This document shows positions 55,201 to 63,660 of a DNA stretch of 64,000 nt, piece by piece. The number at the start of each line of letters is the position of its first letter. Positions within the stretch are counted from its first letter, which is position 1. Location: contig JAMWET010000129.1 in assembly GCA_024036415.1 (NCBI GenBank), positions 1,261,501-1,325,500 of the forward strand. The letters are read 5' to 3'. Both the position numbers and the translations under genes were made by a program. Under the pieces are notes generated by a model. The model worked only from the letters and a program-made list of their open reading frames with translations, was not told where the DNA came from and made no database searches. The stretch is from Prochilodus magdalenae. Its lineage: Eukaryota > Chordata > Actinopteri > Characiformes > Prochilodontidae.

Positions 55201-58200
55201 AGTTTATTAAAGAGGGGGGAAATCCTGAAAAAAATCAAAAACAAAAAAAAAAATGCAGTGATGACACCAATGAGCTCAACTGCATAGTAGGCATCACATG
55301 ACTGTGGTATAACAATAATGCAGTTATCGTTACAGCCCTATGTGTACAAATAACAGAGTTGCTCACTCCTCCAGCTCCAGCGCTTCATGTGCAGCAGAGA
55401 TACGCGCCTGTGGATTCCTCTCTCTCCATGCCTTCTGCATTACTGACAAGACACACAAAAACATCATGAATGATAGTAAATATTAAAATCAAAAGGACAT
55501 TTTAAAAAATTCCCTCCTTTTGTACATTATGGAAAAAGACTATTTTCATTCATTTTTCTAGATTAATTTCTTATCCTTTCTGTTGAACCAATTGGCAGAT
55601 CATCTGATATTTACACTCTCATACCCACAAAGTAAAAACTAAAATATGACATTTTTGACAAGTTACAGATGGAAAGATAACACAAACCCTGACAAAATTA
55701 AAACAATAAGTTTTGGTTGTTTTTCAGCAGAGGACAGCACTAAATTATTTCTTAGACTGAAAATTGAAAAAATATGCATGACTGGGACATGATTTAATGG
55801 CTTTTTACTGAAGACTCAATGGCCAGCACTGGCCATATTACAAAAGTATATCCATAGCCTAGACTATATCATGAACTTTGAAGGAAGTCACAGTAAATAA
55901 CACAAATAACAATGCAAACTGCACTAAAAACAAATGTAGGAATATAAAACAAATAATATAAAAGTGGGATATTTGCATGTGTGATATATGAGTAGTTTCA
56001 TTAAGACCTTTTTCATTTTTTTTCACACTGAGGGCCATGTACTGTCAAATGAATACTATCACAATAAGTGGTGAAATGGGAAACAGGTAAATAATCATCT
56101 GCTCCAGGGTAAAAGCATGTGTCATACCTTAGGTAACATTCAAACTGGAAGCTAAGGGGCTGTAGTCATGAAACACTGTCAGTAATTTTTTTTTCCATTT
56201 TCTGTGCACAGCAGCATCCACTGCTGATTTATCAACACCTGCACACCTGCACACACACAAAGTATTTTGTGCATGCATAACAAATAGCCTGTGAGCTATA
56301 GGTATTCACAAGCCTGACTTCATAAGAGTGTATTTTTACGACGTTGCAGAGTGACTAGAGTTTATAGACTGTATAATAAATGGGGAGAGAAGTGACCTAT
56401 TTTATCTCTGGTTAGCAAATCTTAAAATAGTTTATTTTTATTATTTACAGAAAAGGCATTGAACTTATTATTGTCTAGTCTACGTTAGATTTGGATTGCA
56501 GCCTAACATGTACTTAAAACTTTTTTTGTTTTTAAAGGTGCCATAGAATTAAATTATTACTGTTTTTACAATGGTGCAGTTAAATAGGGACAGTTTGTTA
56601 TTTTGTTATTAGTTTGTTACTTGTATAAGGAAAGTTTGGCCCTATTGCAAAATCCTGTATTGTTATTAAAGAGTCTTACTAGAGGGACTGTTTATGTCCC
56701 TCAAAATTTACAACAAAAAAACAGCAACTAAAATGTTGAACCTTGATAAATTTCCGTTTCAGCACTTTTCCTTCCCTTCCCAAAAAAACTCTCAACAGAC
56801 ATGATTGATGTTTATCTTTGAAAGAGAAATGTTTGTACAGAAAATCAGCAAAACAAGCAAGAGAACCATCTGTGCCATTCCATCATCAGGAGATCACACA
56901 TATAATCTATAGCGGGGAGTCCAAGATTAGGTCCATAATTGACCTTGCTCTCTGTTTTCTGATTGCACAATGACTGTGTGGTGGCTGACTTTACCATCTC
57001 AGTACTTGTACTGTGTGATAGAAAAGACAGCATTAGGGAATTTGCTTTTATTATTGGGGAGAAACCTCCACCAAATGCCCCCCAAAAACGGCAAACAAAT
57101 AATAAACCACTAATACCCACTGTTACCACAGTAATAACATTTTCATGTTAAGTTGCTTTAATGGTGATGACATGTCCAATCATCACAGTTTTGCAGTGAT
57201 TGTTGCAGCCATTAATTATATTCTGTGATGTTATAAAAGAATAGGAAGATGAGATCATTCAGGCTAAAGTTCTTACAATTTACTCTTATGTTTCTTTGGG
57301 TTTATTTTGTTACACATTTTTTTCTGTCTTGTCACTGACTCAAACAGATCTTGAGATTAGACAGGTTGTCCTACAGTCCTGGTTTTACAAAAGAAGAATT
57401 CTTACTATGTTACAATGTAGTATAGTCTACAGTCAGCACAAGTGAATAAATCAAAACCTTTCCACCACCCAAGGGACGTCTTGGATTTAGTAAGGCAGGA
57501 AATGACCCATAACAGTGGTTTAGGACCCCCCTCCCTTGAGGTCTAAAATAATATCTGTGTTACCTTACAAAATCAGTCTTACCTATTTAGCTGTACCACT
57601 TCACAGCCTTACTGTACCCCCTCGTTACTGCAATGTAGCTCCATGGGGCAATTTTATATTTTTAAGTTTTTCCAGTACATGTTGTGTTTTAATTTCTGTC
57701 TTCCTGTGTGTTAAACTTAAACTGTGGTTTGGTTTAGCTTGAAGCACAACAGTTTCGAGAACAATTTAATGATTGTTCTCGAGAACAATTTTAAATTTAA
57801 TAAAAAAAATACTATATATATCAAGATATTATTTCAAAACTTTCTAATCTTATTAAAAACGTAATTTTTCTACAATTACATTTCTTAGTTAACATAAATA
57901 AATAGTTTTTATTGTTTATCAACAAACTCTAATTTCAACAAAGAATTTTTGTTTTCATTGCAGAATTATTTTATTTATGTATTTTTAAAGAAACTTCTAA
58001 ATGGTAGTGTGCATATTTAACCTACAAAAAAAAAAACACACAAATATACACATGCATACACATATACAGGTACACACTCATTGACCACTTCATTAAGTGT
58101 ACCTACTAGTCCTATCATTACAGACAGTTGTCCATCTGTTTCTCTAATTTCATGCCAACACTCTTTCACCCTGGTTTTCAGTGGTAATGACCCCCACAGG

Positions 58201-61200
58201 ACAAACGTTAGATGTTTGCCATACCTATAGATTATATATAGTCTGGTTTGACTATCTATGGACTATGAAATTCTAATTGACTTGGTCAACACGATCTGGC
58301 CACTTTAATCAGACTTCAAAGTGTCTTTTTTTTCTGTCACTCGCAATGCAACCACCAACAACAATCCAAAATGCAGAGCAGCTAAGGTGTCAGGATTTGT
58401 CTTAACACACAAATTCAAAATGTTTACTTGCAACAGTCGTGGACAGGCAGACAGTCATCTTAAAAAATCTCATTTGAAAAACAGAGAGTAGAGCTCATCT
58501 GCTGCAGCACAGTTTGTGTTGGTCATCCTCTAGTCCTTCATCAGCAGTCACAGGACTATGCCCACAGGATGCTGCTTGCTGAACATTTCTGGTTTGTGGA
58601 CTATTCTCAGCTCAGCAATGACACTGAGGTGCTCGAACACTCCAGCAGCATTGCTATGTCTGATCCACCACGTCAGTGCCATTGCAGTGCTAAGAATGAT
58701 CCACCACCCACATAATACCTGCTCTGTGGTGGTCCTGTGGGGGCATGCATTAAAAAAAATAAATAAATAACAGAAAGTGTAAGGTGCACTTAATAAAGTG
58801 GATAATTGGGATGTTTATATACAGTTGTGTCTTTATATAATTTGTGTTAAACGATCTGGGTGTTTTGGGTCCTTACTAGCATCGGCGGGTCGGATGTGGT
58901 CTGAGTCGCAGGTAAAGAAGGTCTGATGGTCCTGTGCTGAAAGATTCATGTCATAGTATGTGAGAGGCTCTCTACCAGTAACCCACGTGTATCTGTAATG
59001 ACAGTAACAGCAACAGTTACAGACAGTTATTCTTTAAAAGGACCATTCAGGACGGGATGAGAATGTATTCTAAAATAGGTATTGTTTCACACCTATTAGT
59101 CACTGTTAAACATTCATCTAAATCAGAAAAAAATGTGGACTTGCGTACTCATGAGAACTTGTCTTCCACACAAAGAAATATATTTTTGTTGTTCATGGAT
59201 CTAACTTCAGCTAGTAGTTAGTGTAGTTACTGACACAGTCGCTATCTGTTTTCTCAGTCACATCATTAACAAAGTGTCCTTACCTCATTCACACTCAGCT
59301 GCTTATGAGTAGCAAAGTATAACATAATGCTAGCTCAGAAATGCTTGTGCAGAAATGTACTGTTCCACGCTCTGAAGCCAATGTCGACACTTTTCATACC
59401 ATTTTTATTTAAGGTGGACCGAAAAAATGCATAACGGGCTGGCAAACAGGAAGCCTACTTCTGTTGACATAAGAGGGGCAGTTCCACATTTATTAGCATC
59501 ATAATCCCAACCTATAAGTAGTAGTCATGCTGTGTCAGATCATCTTTAAACTTAGTTTAAGGTCATCTTTAAACTTGGTTAGGTTTTATAGTCAGCTAAC
59601 AACTTTAAGTTACTTTGTGCTGTTGTTGAGATAAATAAAACAAGTAGCTAGTATAGGTAACATTTACTACTAACAAATACTACTTCCACGTAACTAGCTG
59701 GCACAGCTAACTGACATCAGAGAACACTTTAAAATGCTGAATAAATGGATTCTATGGCACCTTAAAGGACATAAAATACACCTTAATCAGGGTTCGTATA
59801 CTCAAATTCGATAAACAAAGGGTAATTAATCAAGGACCAAAGGTTAAGTTGCTTAAGTTGCCGAACGTCAACAATAAAAATAATCTAATAGCCTAAAAAT
59901 AACTTAATATAGTGGAATACATTCATTATAAATGAACAGCTTGCAAAGACCCTCAGAGAAGTATGTGCTATTCTAAGGTCAGTCTACAAAGGACTGTTAC
60001 ATGTTAACAATTAATGTTACACTGGTGGTTAACCCACTGGTTCTGAATCTTGTTGTTATACATTTAGGTTCTACACAGAAAGAATTTGTCTTGGTAAGTG
60101 TACTCATGTACTGGATAGCCTGGACAAGCACAGGGACTATTAACACATTTTAATTAAAGGATATTTTAAAATAAAATACAATTACAAAACACAGATTAAC
60201 GTCTAAACATAATGAGCGACAAAAGAGTTGAAGAGATGTACTTATGCATACATGGATATCTATACATATGCAAGTGTGACTATTCTATTTTGTATATATA
60301 TTTTGTAAACATTAACATCTGTGCAGCTGTGCAATTTAAAAAATATCTAGAAAAAACATTGTGGTACAAAGAAGCAGAAATGATGGGGTACAATTGTTCT
60401 GGTTCTGGCTGCTTAATGAAAGCATTTTAGCCTAAAAAGATTTCCGGTACCTTATTTGTAATATTATTATATTTGGAAAATATAAAATAATATTTTAGGT
60501 ATCTAAAATATTTGTGTGTGCAACATCCAAACTAACCCATCTTAGCTAAAAAACAAAAGACGCATCCCATCATAGCTCAAAGCTGAACACACAGCCCATC
60601 ATAGCTCAAAGCTACAAACACATCCTATCATAGCTCAAAGCTAAAAACACAGCCTATCATAGCTCAAAGCTAAAAACACAGCCTATCATAGCTCAAAGCT
60701 GAACACACAGCCTATCATAGCTCAAAGCTGAACACACAGCCTATCATAGCTCAAAGCTGAACACAAAGCCCATCATAGCTCAACGCTGAACACACAGCCT
60801 ATCACAGCTCAAAGCTGAACACACAGCCTATCATAGCTCAAAGCTAAAAACACAGCCCATCATAGCTCAAAGCTAAAAACACAGCCCATCATAGCTCAAA
60901 GCTAAAAACACAGCCTATCATAGCTCAAAGCTAAAAACACAGCCTATCATAGCTCAAAGCTGAACACAAAGCCCATCATAGCTCAAAGCTGAACACACAG
61001 CCTATCATAGCTCAAAGCTAAAAAAAAACAGCCTATCATAGCTCAAAGCTAAAAACACAGCCCATCATAGCTCCAGCTGAACACACAGCCCATCATAGCT
61101 CAAAGCTGAACACACAGCCCATCATAGCTCAAAGCTACAAACACATCCTATCATAGCTCAAAGCTAAAAACACAGCCTATCATAGCTCAAAGCTAAAAAC

Positions 61201-63660
61201 ACAGCCTATCATAGCTCAAAGCTGAACACACAGCCTATCATAGCTCAAAGCTGAACACACAGCCTATCATAGCTCAAAGCTGAACACAAAGCCCATCATA
61301 GCTCAACGCTGAACACACAGCCTATCACAGCTCAAAGCTGAACACACAGCCTATCATAGCTCAAAGCTAAAAACACAGCCCATCATAGCTCAAAGCTAAA
61401 AACACAGCCCATCATAGCTCAAAGCTAAAAACACAGCCCATCATAGCTCAAAGCTAAAAACACAGCCTATCATAGCTCAAAGCTAAAAACACAGCCTATC
61501 ATAGCTCAAAGCTGAACACAAAGCCCATCATAGCTCAAAGCTGAACACACAGCCTATCATAGCTCAAAGCTAAAAAAAAACAGCCTATCATAGCTCAAAG
61601 CTAAAAACACAGCCCATCATAGCTCCAGCTGAACACACAGCCCATCATAGCTCAAAGCTAAAAACACAGCCCATCATAGCTCAAAGCTAAAAACACAGCC
61701 CATCATAGCTCAAAGCTAAAAACACAGCCCACCATAGCTCAAAGCTGAACAAACATCCCATCATAGCTCAAAACTAAAAACACAGCCCATCATAGCTCAA
61801 AGCTAAAACATGTCAACAGCCTTTGTTATGTTTTTCGGAATACTTTCATTCACTATGATTTTTTACCCTCATGACCTGTAAAACATCCTTGGTTATGTGA
61901 AAGGCACAATATACTTGATCTACCATAATAATAATAATCATCATCATCATCATCATCATCATAATAATAATAATAAGATTGTTATTATTATTACTATTGC
62001 TGTTAAACATAGCCTAAAAACATATCCCAGCTTAGCTTATACAATACATCAGTCTTAGCTAAAAAAAAAAAAAAAAAAAAAATATAGCTTTTCTTAGTTC
62101 AAAGATAGGAACAGTTCCAAGCTAGAAGTCTATCTTATCTTAAAGTTAAACAAACATTCAGTCTTAGCTTGAAACCAAACACACAGTCTGTCGTAGCTCA
62201 ACGCTACCTTGTTTGTTCTCAGAATACTTTTTCAAATTTTCAGTCAGAAGGTTACCTTTGATAAAAGCTCTGGGTCACGCAAAGTATGTTATCTTCCCTT
62301 TTGCGCATAGTATTCCAAAAACACCTTGTCTTTTCCAAATACTGTGATCCACTTAATATGTGCTGGTTAAGAGTAGTGCCTTTCACTGTAACAGCTCGGA
62401 GGCAAAGTGGCAAATCCAAGCCGTACATGCCATTAGGGTTACCGCAGCACCAAGACAAATTGTTAGCTTTCTTTGCTGCTTAGAATCTTAATTCCCCTTT
62501 GGGACATTCTGAACACCATTATGAATCTCTAACCACATCAAAGTTTGTGCACTTAAAATATGTAATTAAAATGGTTAAAGGAACACATGGAAATATTACC
62601 TATTCTGAGACTTTTAAGTAAGTATGAGACTGTAAGGACGAGACTGACATGTGATGTAGGCAACATTCTCCATGGTTGTCCCAGCATGTCAGACGCAGGA
62701 CACTGTCATGACTACTGTATGACCATGCTTATCCCTGCACAACCTTACTCTACCCTTTTGTCAGATGGATACATCCACCATGACAATGAAGACTGTCTGT
62801 AATAAAGTGCTCATTTTTGGAATGCTGCCATGATCCAGTGGTTGGTTAAAGAATCACTCAAACAAAACTAAATTAAATTGCAACATTGTTCTGCAGGAAG
62901 TAGAATGTGGCATTTACAGGATGATTGCGAGGCAGAAGAACATGATGCAGGTACTACATGATACCATCAATCAAAATCTCAAAGAAAGGTTGAAATCGAA
63001 GTCTAAATGGGGTCCTACCCAGTACTACACAGGTGTACCTAATAGAGATGTGCACTTGTATATGGTTAGCTGTTCTAAGTGGCAGTATTCAACATCTTAA
63101 ATTGCTATTCTATATCCACTGATGAGGAAAAACAGCTGTGAAGACCACAAGTCATATGGATTAAAAGGTTTAATCACTATATAAATAATATTTATATATT
63201 TTAAGACCAATGTTTTCAGAAACTCATGGAATGTCATTTCTTTAAAACTTTGCATTTATATAAAATAATGCTTAGAATAATTATTGTTCTTCAGCTTTCA
63301 GTGTAAATGTAAGTTATTAGTGCCCCCTTTGCATGCTTATCTTATTATTGGCAATATATGAAACTGAGCAACATTCACAGGGGTCTGAATAACTCTGTCC
63401 CAATCCTAAAATTTTTGACTCCACCCTTGCTCAGCTATTCAGTCATTACTAAGCAAAAGCCTCGTAGTCTCTTTAATGAGTCATAGTGTACAATTAGCAT
63501 TGTGTTTCATAGTGACAAATGGAATACTTACATGTAATACCTATATGTAATAGGAAATAGGAACTATGGGAATATGTGTAATAATTAAGCAAGCAAAGAA
63601 CTCACCGATTATATTCTGCCCCTCGAAATAAATTTAGTGGATTTCTCCATACTTTGCATT
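34137..63660 (-). CDS. st7: st7, suppression of tumorigenicity 7 (12 coding exons, 5' end off window)
   Basis: ST7 is a conserved multipass membrane protein with TPR-like helical repeats, originally described as a candidate tumour suppressor at human 7q31; its biochemical role is poorly defined. Twelve exons with consistent phases give 422 residues plus a stop. They correspond to human ST7 from about residue 133 to the end, so the N-terminal transmembrane exons lie off the right edge. Diagnostic blocks include [55 protein letters not shown] and the hydrophobic [19 protein letters not shown]. It is ST7 rather than its paralogue ST7L, because [11 protein letters not shown] and [19 protein letters not shown] follow ST7 where ST7L differs. 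The last exon encodes the [17 protein letters not shown]...LTRI carboxy-terminus, one of the alternative ST7 ends. An optional 23-residue mammalian exon before CATAY was not found. Confidence 0.96.
34233..35977. other. st7 last intron, left part
   Basis: AT-rich with A/T homopolymers (T-run near 34995). No recognised element. Confidence 0.45.
35978..36600 (+). mobile_element. Tc1-like transposon, 5' portion only
   Basis: Starts agttgcaaggaaaaagtatg, matching a common fish Tc1 end. It contains the family's leader (ataccacacaaacag, tttattgggcaaaagtaagtg) and an N-terminal transposase segment near 36540 (ttagaaaaacactgaaccag, aatggtgttcat) that stops abruptly at about 36595. The DDE domain is absent. 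In the last st7 intron. Confidence 0.65.
36601..39426. other. st7 last intron, right part
   Basis: AT-rich intron with a (TTA)n microsatellite at 37229-37249. Nothing else recognised. Confidence 0.45.
39427..39566 (-). CDS. st7: st7 exon k (membrane segment)
   Basis: Encodes [20 protein letters not shown], then the hydrophobic [16 protein letters not shown] and [10 protein letters not shown], a likely transmembrane helix. The first joined codon reads Met where human ST7 has Ser. Acceptor TGTAAGCAG, donor GCA|GTGAGT, phase 0. Confidence 0.93.
39567..41136. other. st7 intron, no recognised element
   Basis: AT-rich intronic DNA; open frames here are short and lack any family motif. Confidence 0.45.
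41137..42309 (-). mobile_element. Tc1-like transposon, degenerate, nearly full span
   Basis: Left part gaagtatttgctcatcagac and right part tttggatgggtgagtaaata correspond to the two ends of a well-known fish Tc1 family (ends cactatattgccaaaagtat), and the interior matches that family along its length in minus orientation. Transposase remnant on the minus strand: [20 protein letters not shown] and [17 protein letters not shown] (41451-41633), the latter around the second catalytic Asp. Many indels and stops; an old copy. In the intron between st7 exons k and j. Confidence 0.88.
42418..42830 (+). mobile_element. Ty3/gypsy reverse-transcriptase remnant
   Basis: The plus strand reads [20 protein letters not shown] and [12 protein letters not shown], the gypsy RT palm block (usual form D-L-x-S-G-Y-x-Q-I ... 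K-T-A-F-x-T ... G-x-Y/F-E-F). About 90 bases on, YIDVVIVV replaces the catalytic Y-x-D-D-x-x-V, and then VGLKMN(stop)KK resembles G-L-x-L-x-x-x-K. Shortened and frame-broken; no LTR found. Confidence 0.8.
42831..45423. other. st7 intron, no recognised element
   Basis: About 2.6 kb of AT-rich sequence after the gypsy remnant. I found no integrase, LTR or other assignable segment. Confidence 0.4.
45424..45516 (-). CDS. st7: st7 exon j
   Basis: The acceptor is the CCAG at 45517; the join then reads [20 protein letters not shown], followed by [11 protein letters not shown]. Using the later TTTTAG would lose the conserved T-F-R. Donor CCAA|GTAAGA, phase 1. Confidence 0.93.
45517..48690. other. 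st7 intron between exons j and i, left part
   Basis: AT-rich. A segment near 47480-47555 (cttttcaatcccttcctaaa, ttgatgttcatcttt) resembles one near 56760-56825, suggesting an unclassified dispersed repeat. Otherwise nothing recognised. Confidence 0.35.
48690..48965 (+). mobile_element. SINE-like interspersed repeat fragment
   Basis: Contains ctgctccctgggcgccgtgg, ggctgcccaccgttctgggt, a (tg)-rich patch, and cttcatgaatgggttaaatg. I associate this order of blocks with a repeat abundant in otophysan fish genomes. No tRNA-like head is visible in this copy. Confidence 0.5.
48966..50493. other. st7 intron, no recognised element
   Basis: AT-rich with a (CT)n patch near 49833. Nothing assignable. 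Confidence 0.4.
50494..50644 (-). CDS. st7: st7 exon i
   Basis: Encodes [39 protein letters not shown] and [11 protein letters not shown], nearly identical to vertebrate ST7. Acceptor TTCTGCAG, donor GGCA|GTGAGT, phase 1. The intron to exon h is only 105 bp. Confidence 0.96.
50750..50852 (-). CDS. st7: st7 exon h
   Basis: Encodes [20 protein letters not shown] and [14 protein letters not shown], nearly identical to human ST7. Acceptor TTTCTCCAG, donor AAA|GTGAGC, phase 0. An open frame runs on into the following exon's region but the intron carries a stop-free shadow only. Confidence 0.95.
51448..52779 (-). mobile_element. Young Tc1-like transposon, ~1.33 kb, ~210-bp inverted ends
   Basis: Both ends read acaaaccggattccaaaaaa inward from a TA, and the inverted match continues about 210 bp with only a few mismatches. 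The block ccaaaaaagttgg(g/a)ac occurs at the outer and again at the inner edge of each end, the IR/DR arrangement that Tc1 transposases bind. The interior codes, on the minus strand, for a transposase split by a frameshift. Near-identity of the ends implies recent insertion. It lies between st7 exons h and g, its right end about 187 bp from exon g. Confidence 0.95.
51670..52279 (-). pseudogene. Frameshifted Tc1-like transposase (DD34E)
   Basis: Two overlapping minus-strand frames join into one catalytic domain. 52052-52279 holds the first catalytic Asp in [12 protein letters not shown]; 51670-52248 holds [20 protein letters not shown], then FQQDNARSH with the second Asp, and DLSPIENIW with the Glu. 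There are exactly 34 residues between that Asp and Glu, hence DD34E. A frameshift separates the first Asp from the rest, and the N-terminal DNA-binding region (around 52255-52479) is in a further broken frame. All three acidic residues are intact, unlike the 5.8-kb copy. Confidence 0.9.
52966..53038 (-). CDS. st7: st7 exon g
   Basis: 73 bp encoding [20 protein letters not shown] and VSDK. Acceptor TCTCTGCAG, donor GACAA|GTGAGT, phase 2. A young Tc1-like element ends only about 187 bp downstream in the next intron. Confidence 0.95.
53417..53531 (-). CDS. st7: st7 exon f
   Basis: Encodes [20 protein letters not shown] and [18 protein letters not shown]. Acceptor TTTTTTCAG, donor GATG|GTATGT, phase 1. 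Confidence 0.95.
53639..53736 (-). CDS. st7: st7 exon e
   Basis: Encodes [20 protein letters not shown] and [12 protein letters not shown], a TPR-like helical repeat region. Acceptor TTCTTAAG, donor GAT|GTAAGT, phase 0. Confidence 0.95.
53737..54433. other. st7 intron between exons e and d
   Basis: About 700 bp of AT-rich intron; nothing recognised. Confidence 0.5.
54434..54588 (-). CDS. st7: st7 exon d
   Basis: Encodes [20 protein letters not shown] and then [19 protein letters not shown]. The frame joins directly from the previous exon, giving the short form without the optional 23-residue mammalian insert. Acceptor GTGTTACAG, donor CACA|GTGAGT, phase 1. Confidence 0.95.
54799..55340 (+). 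mobile_element. MITE, ~540 bp, most complete of three copies
   Basis: Begins tagggctgtgacagta and ends ttatcgttacagcccta, imperfect terminal inverted repeats of about 16 bp. No coding capacity. Internal blocks (acagagagctgtttgtaaaa, an A-run, gtaggcatcacatgactg) recur in the fragments near 15.6 and 25.7 kb. The end sequence resembles that of non-autonomous hAT elements, but I could not identify an 8-bp target duplication. In the st7 intron between exons d and c. Confidence 0.75.
55367..55442 (-). CDS. st7: st7 exon c
   Basis: 76 bp encoding [20 protein letters not shown] and LELE. The [11 protein letters not shown] reading separates ST7 from ST7L. Acceptor CTTGTCAG, donor GAGGA|GTGAGC, phase 2. 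Confidence 0.94.
55443..58057. other. st7 intron between exons c and b, mostly unassigned
   Basis: AT-rich. Holds a possible dispersed repeat at about 56535-56830 (aaaggtgccatagaatt...) and a perfect short hairpin at 57755-57782. No gene recognised. Confidence 0.4.
57755..57782. repeat. Short perfect hairpin
   Basis: 11-bp perfect stem tcgagaacaat / attgttctcga with a 6-base loop, followed by a partial third copy (gagaacaatttt). Intronic; function unknown. Confidence 0.9.
58066..58822. mobile_element. Non-autonomous DNA element, ~0.75 kb
   Basis: Imperfect inverted ends: ccacttcattaagtgtacct at the left and gtgcacttaataaagtgg at the right. The interior (ctccagcagcattgctatgt, ctgagctgagaatag-like blocks, atgatccaccacccacataa, ctgctctgtggtggtcctgt) matches a repeat I know as widespread in fishes. 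No coding capacity. Lies just left of st7 exon b. Confidence 0.6.
58877..58992 (-). CDS. st7: st7 exon b
   Basis: Encodes [20 protein letters not shown] and [18 protein letters not shown], nearly identical to vertebrate ST7. Acceptor CATTACAG, donor GCTA|GTAAGG, phase 1. Confidence 0.95.
58993..60530. other. st7 intron between exons b and a, left part
   Basis: AT-rich; nothing I can assign with confidence. Confidence 0.4.
60563..61809. repeat. 29-bp minisatellite, ~43 units, with higher-order repeat
   Basis: Tandem units of the form cagcc(t/c)atcatagctcaaagct(a/g)aa(c/a)aca, 29 bp each. Variants recur in the same order 523 bp apart (for example gctacaaacacatcc at 60611 and 61134, atcacagctc at 60801 and 61324), i.e. 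an 18-unit higher-order block present twice. Later landmarks (the long A-run unit and ctccagctga) are 552 bp apart, so the second block has gained one unit. Each unit with ...tagct-caa-agcta can form a small hairpin. In the st7 intron between exons b and a. Confidence 0.97.
61925..61976. repeat. Compound (ATA)n(ATC)n(ATA)n microsatellite
   Basis: Trinucleotide runs aat, atc, then aat again, about 17 units, just right of the minisatellite. Confidence 0.9.
62000..62215. repeat. Decayed flank of the 29-bp minisatellite
   Basis: Scattered pieces such as cagtcttagctaaa, ttagttcaaag, acacagtctgtcgtagctca and acgctac are diverged versions of the 29-bp unit, with an A-run at about 62060. They suggest that an older array once extended here. 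Confidence 0.6.
62587..63060. repeat. Unclassified dispersed repeat, tentative
   Basis: Contains ttctgcaggaagtagaatgtggc, aatctcaaagaaaggttgaa and a terminal acaggtgtacctaatag, the last resembling the end of a common fish DNA element. I cannot assign a family or define ends. Confidence 0.3.
63606..63660 (-). CDS. st7: st7 exon a (first in window)
   Basis: 55 bp encoding [17 protein letters not shown] plus split codons at both ends, the invariant segment following the N-terminal transmembrane region. Acceptor TTTTCTAG, donor CG|GTGAGT, phase 2. Confidence 0.94.

Noticed and set aside
60563..61809. Regular ~29-bp repeats resembling a CRISPR array
   Set aside because: Units are directly adjacent with no unique spacers, and the context is a vertebrate intron. 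It is a minisatellite.
34137..63660. Assignment of the right-hand gene to the paralogue st7l
   Set aside because: At sites where the two differ ([51 protein letters not shown]) the sequence follows ST7.
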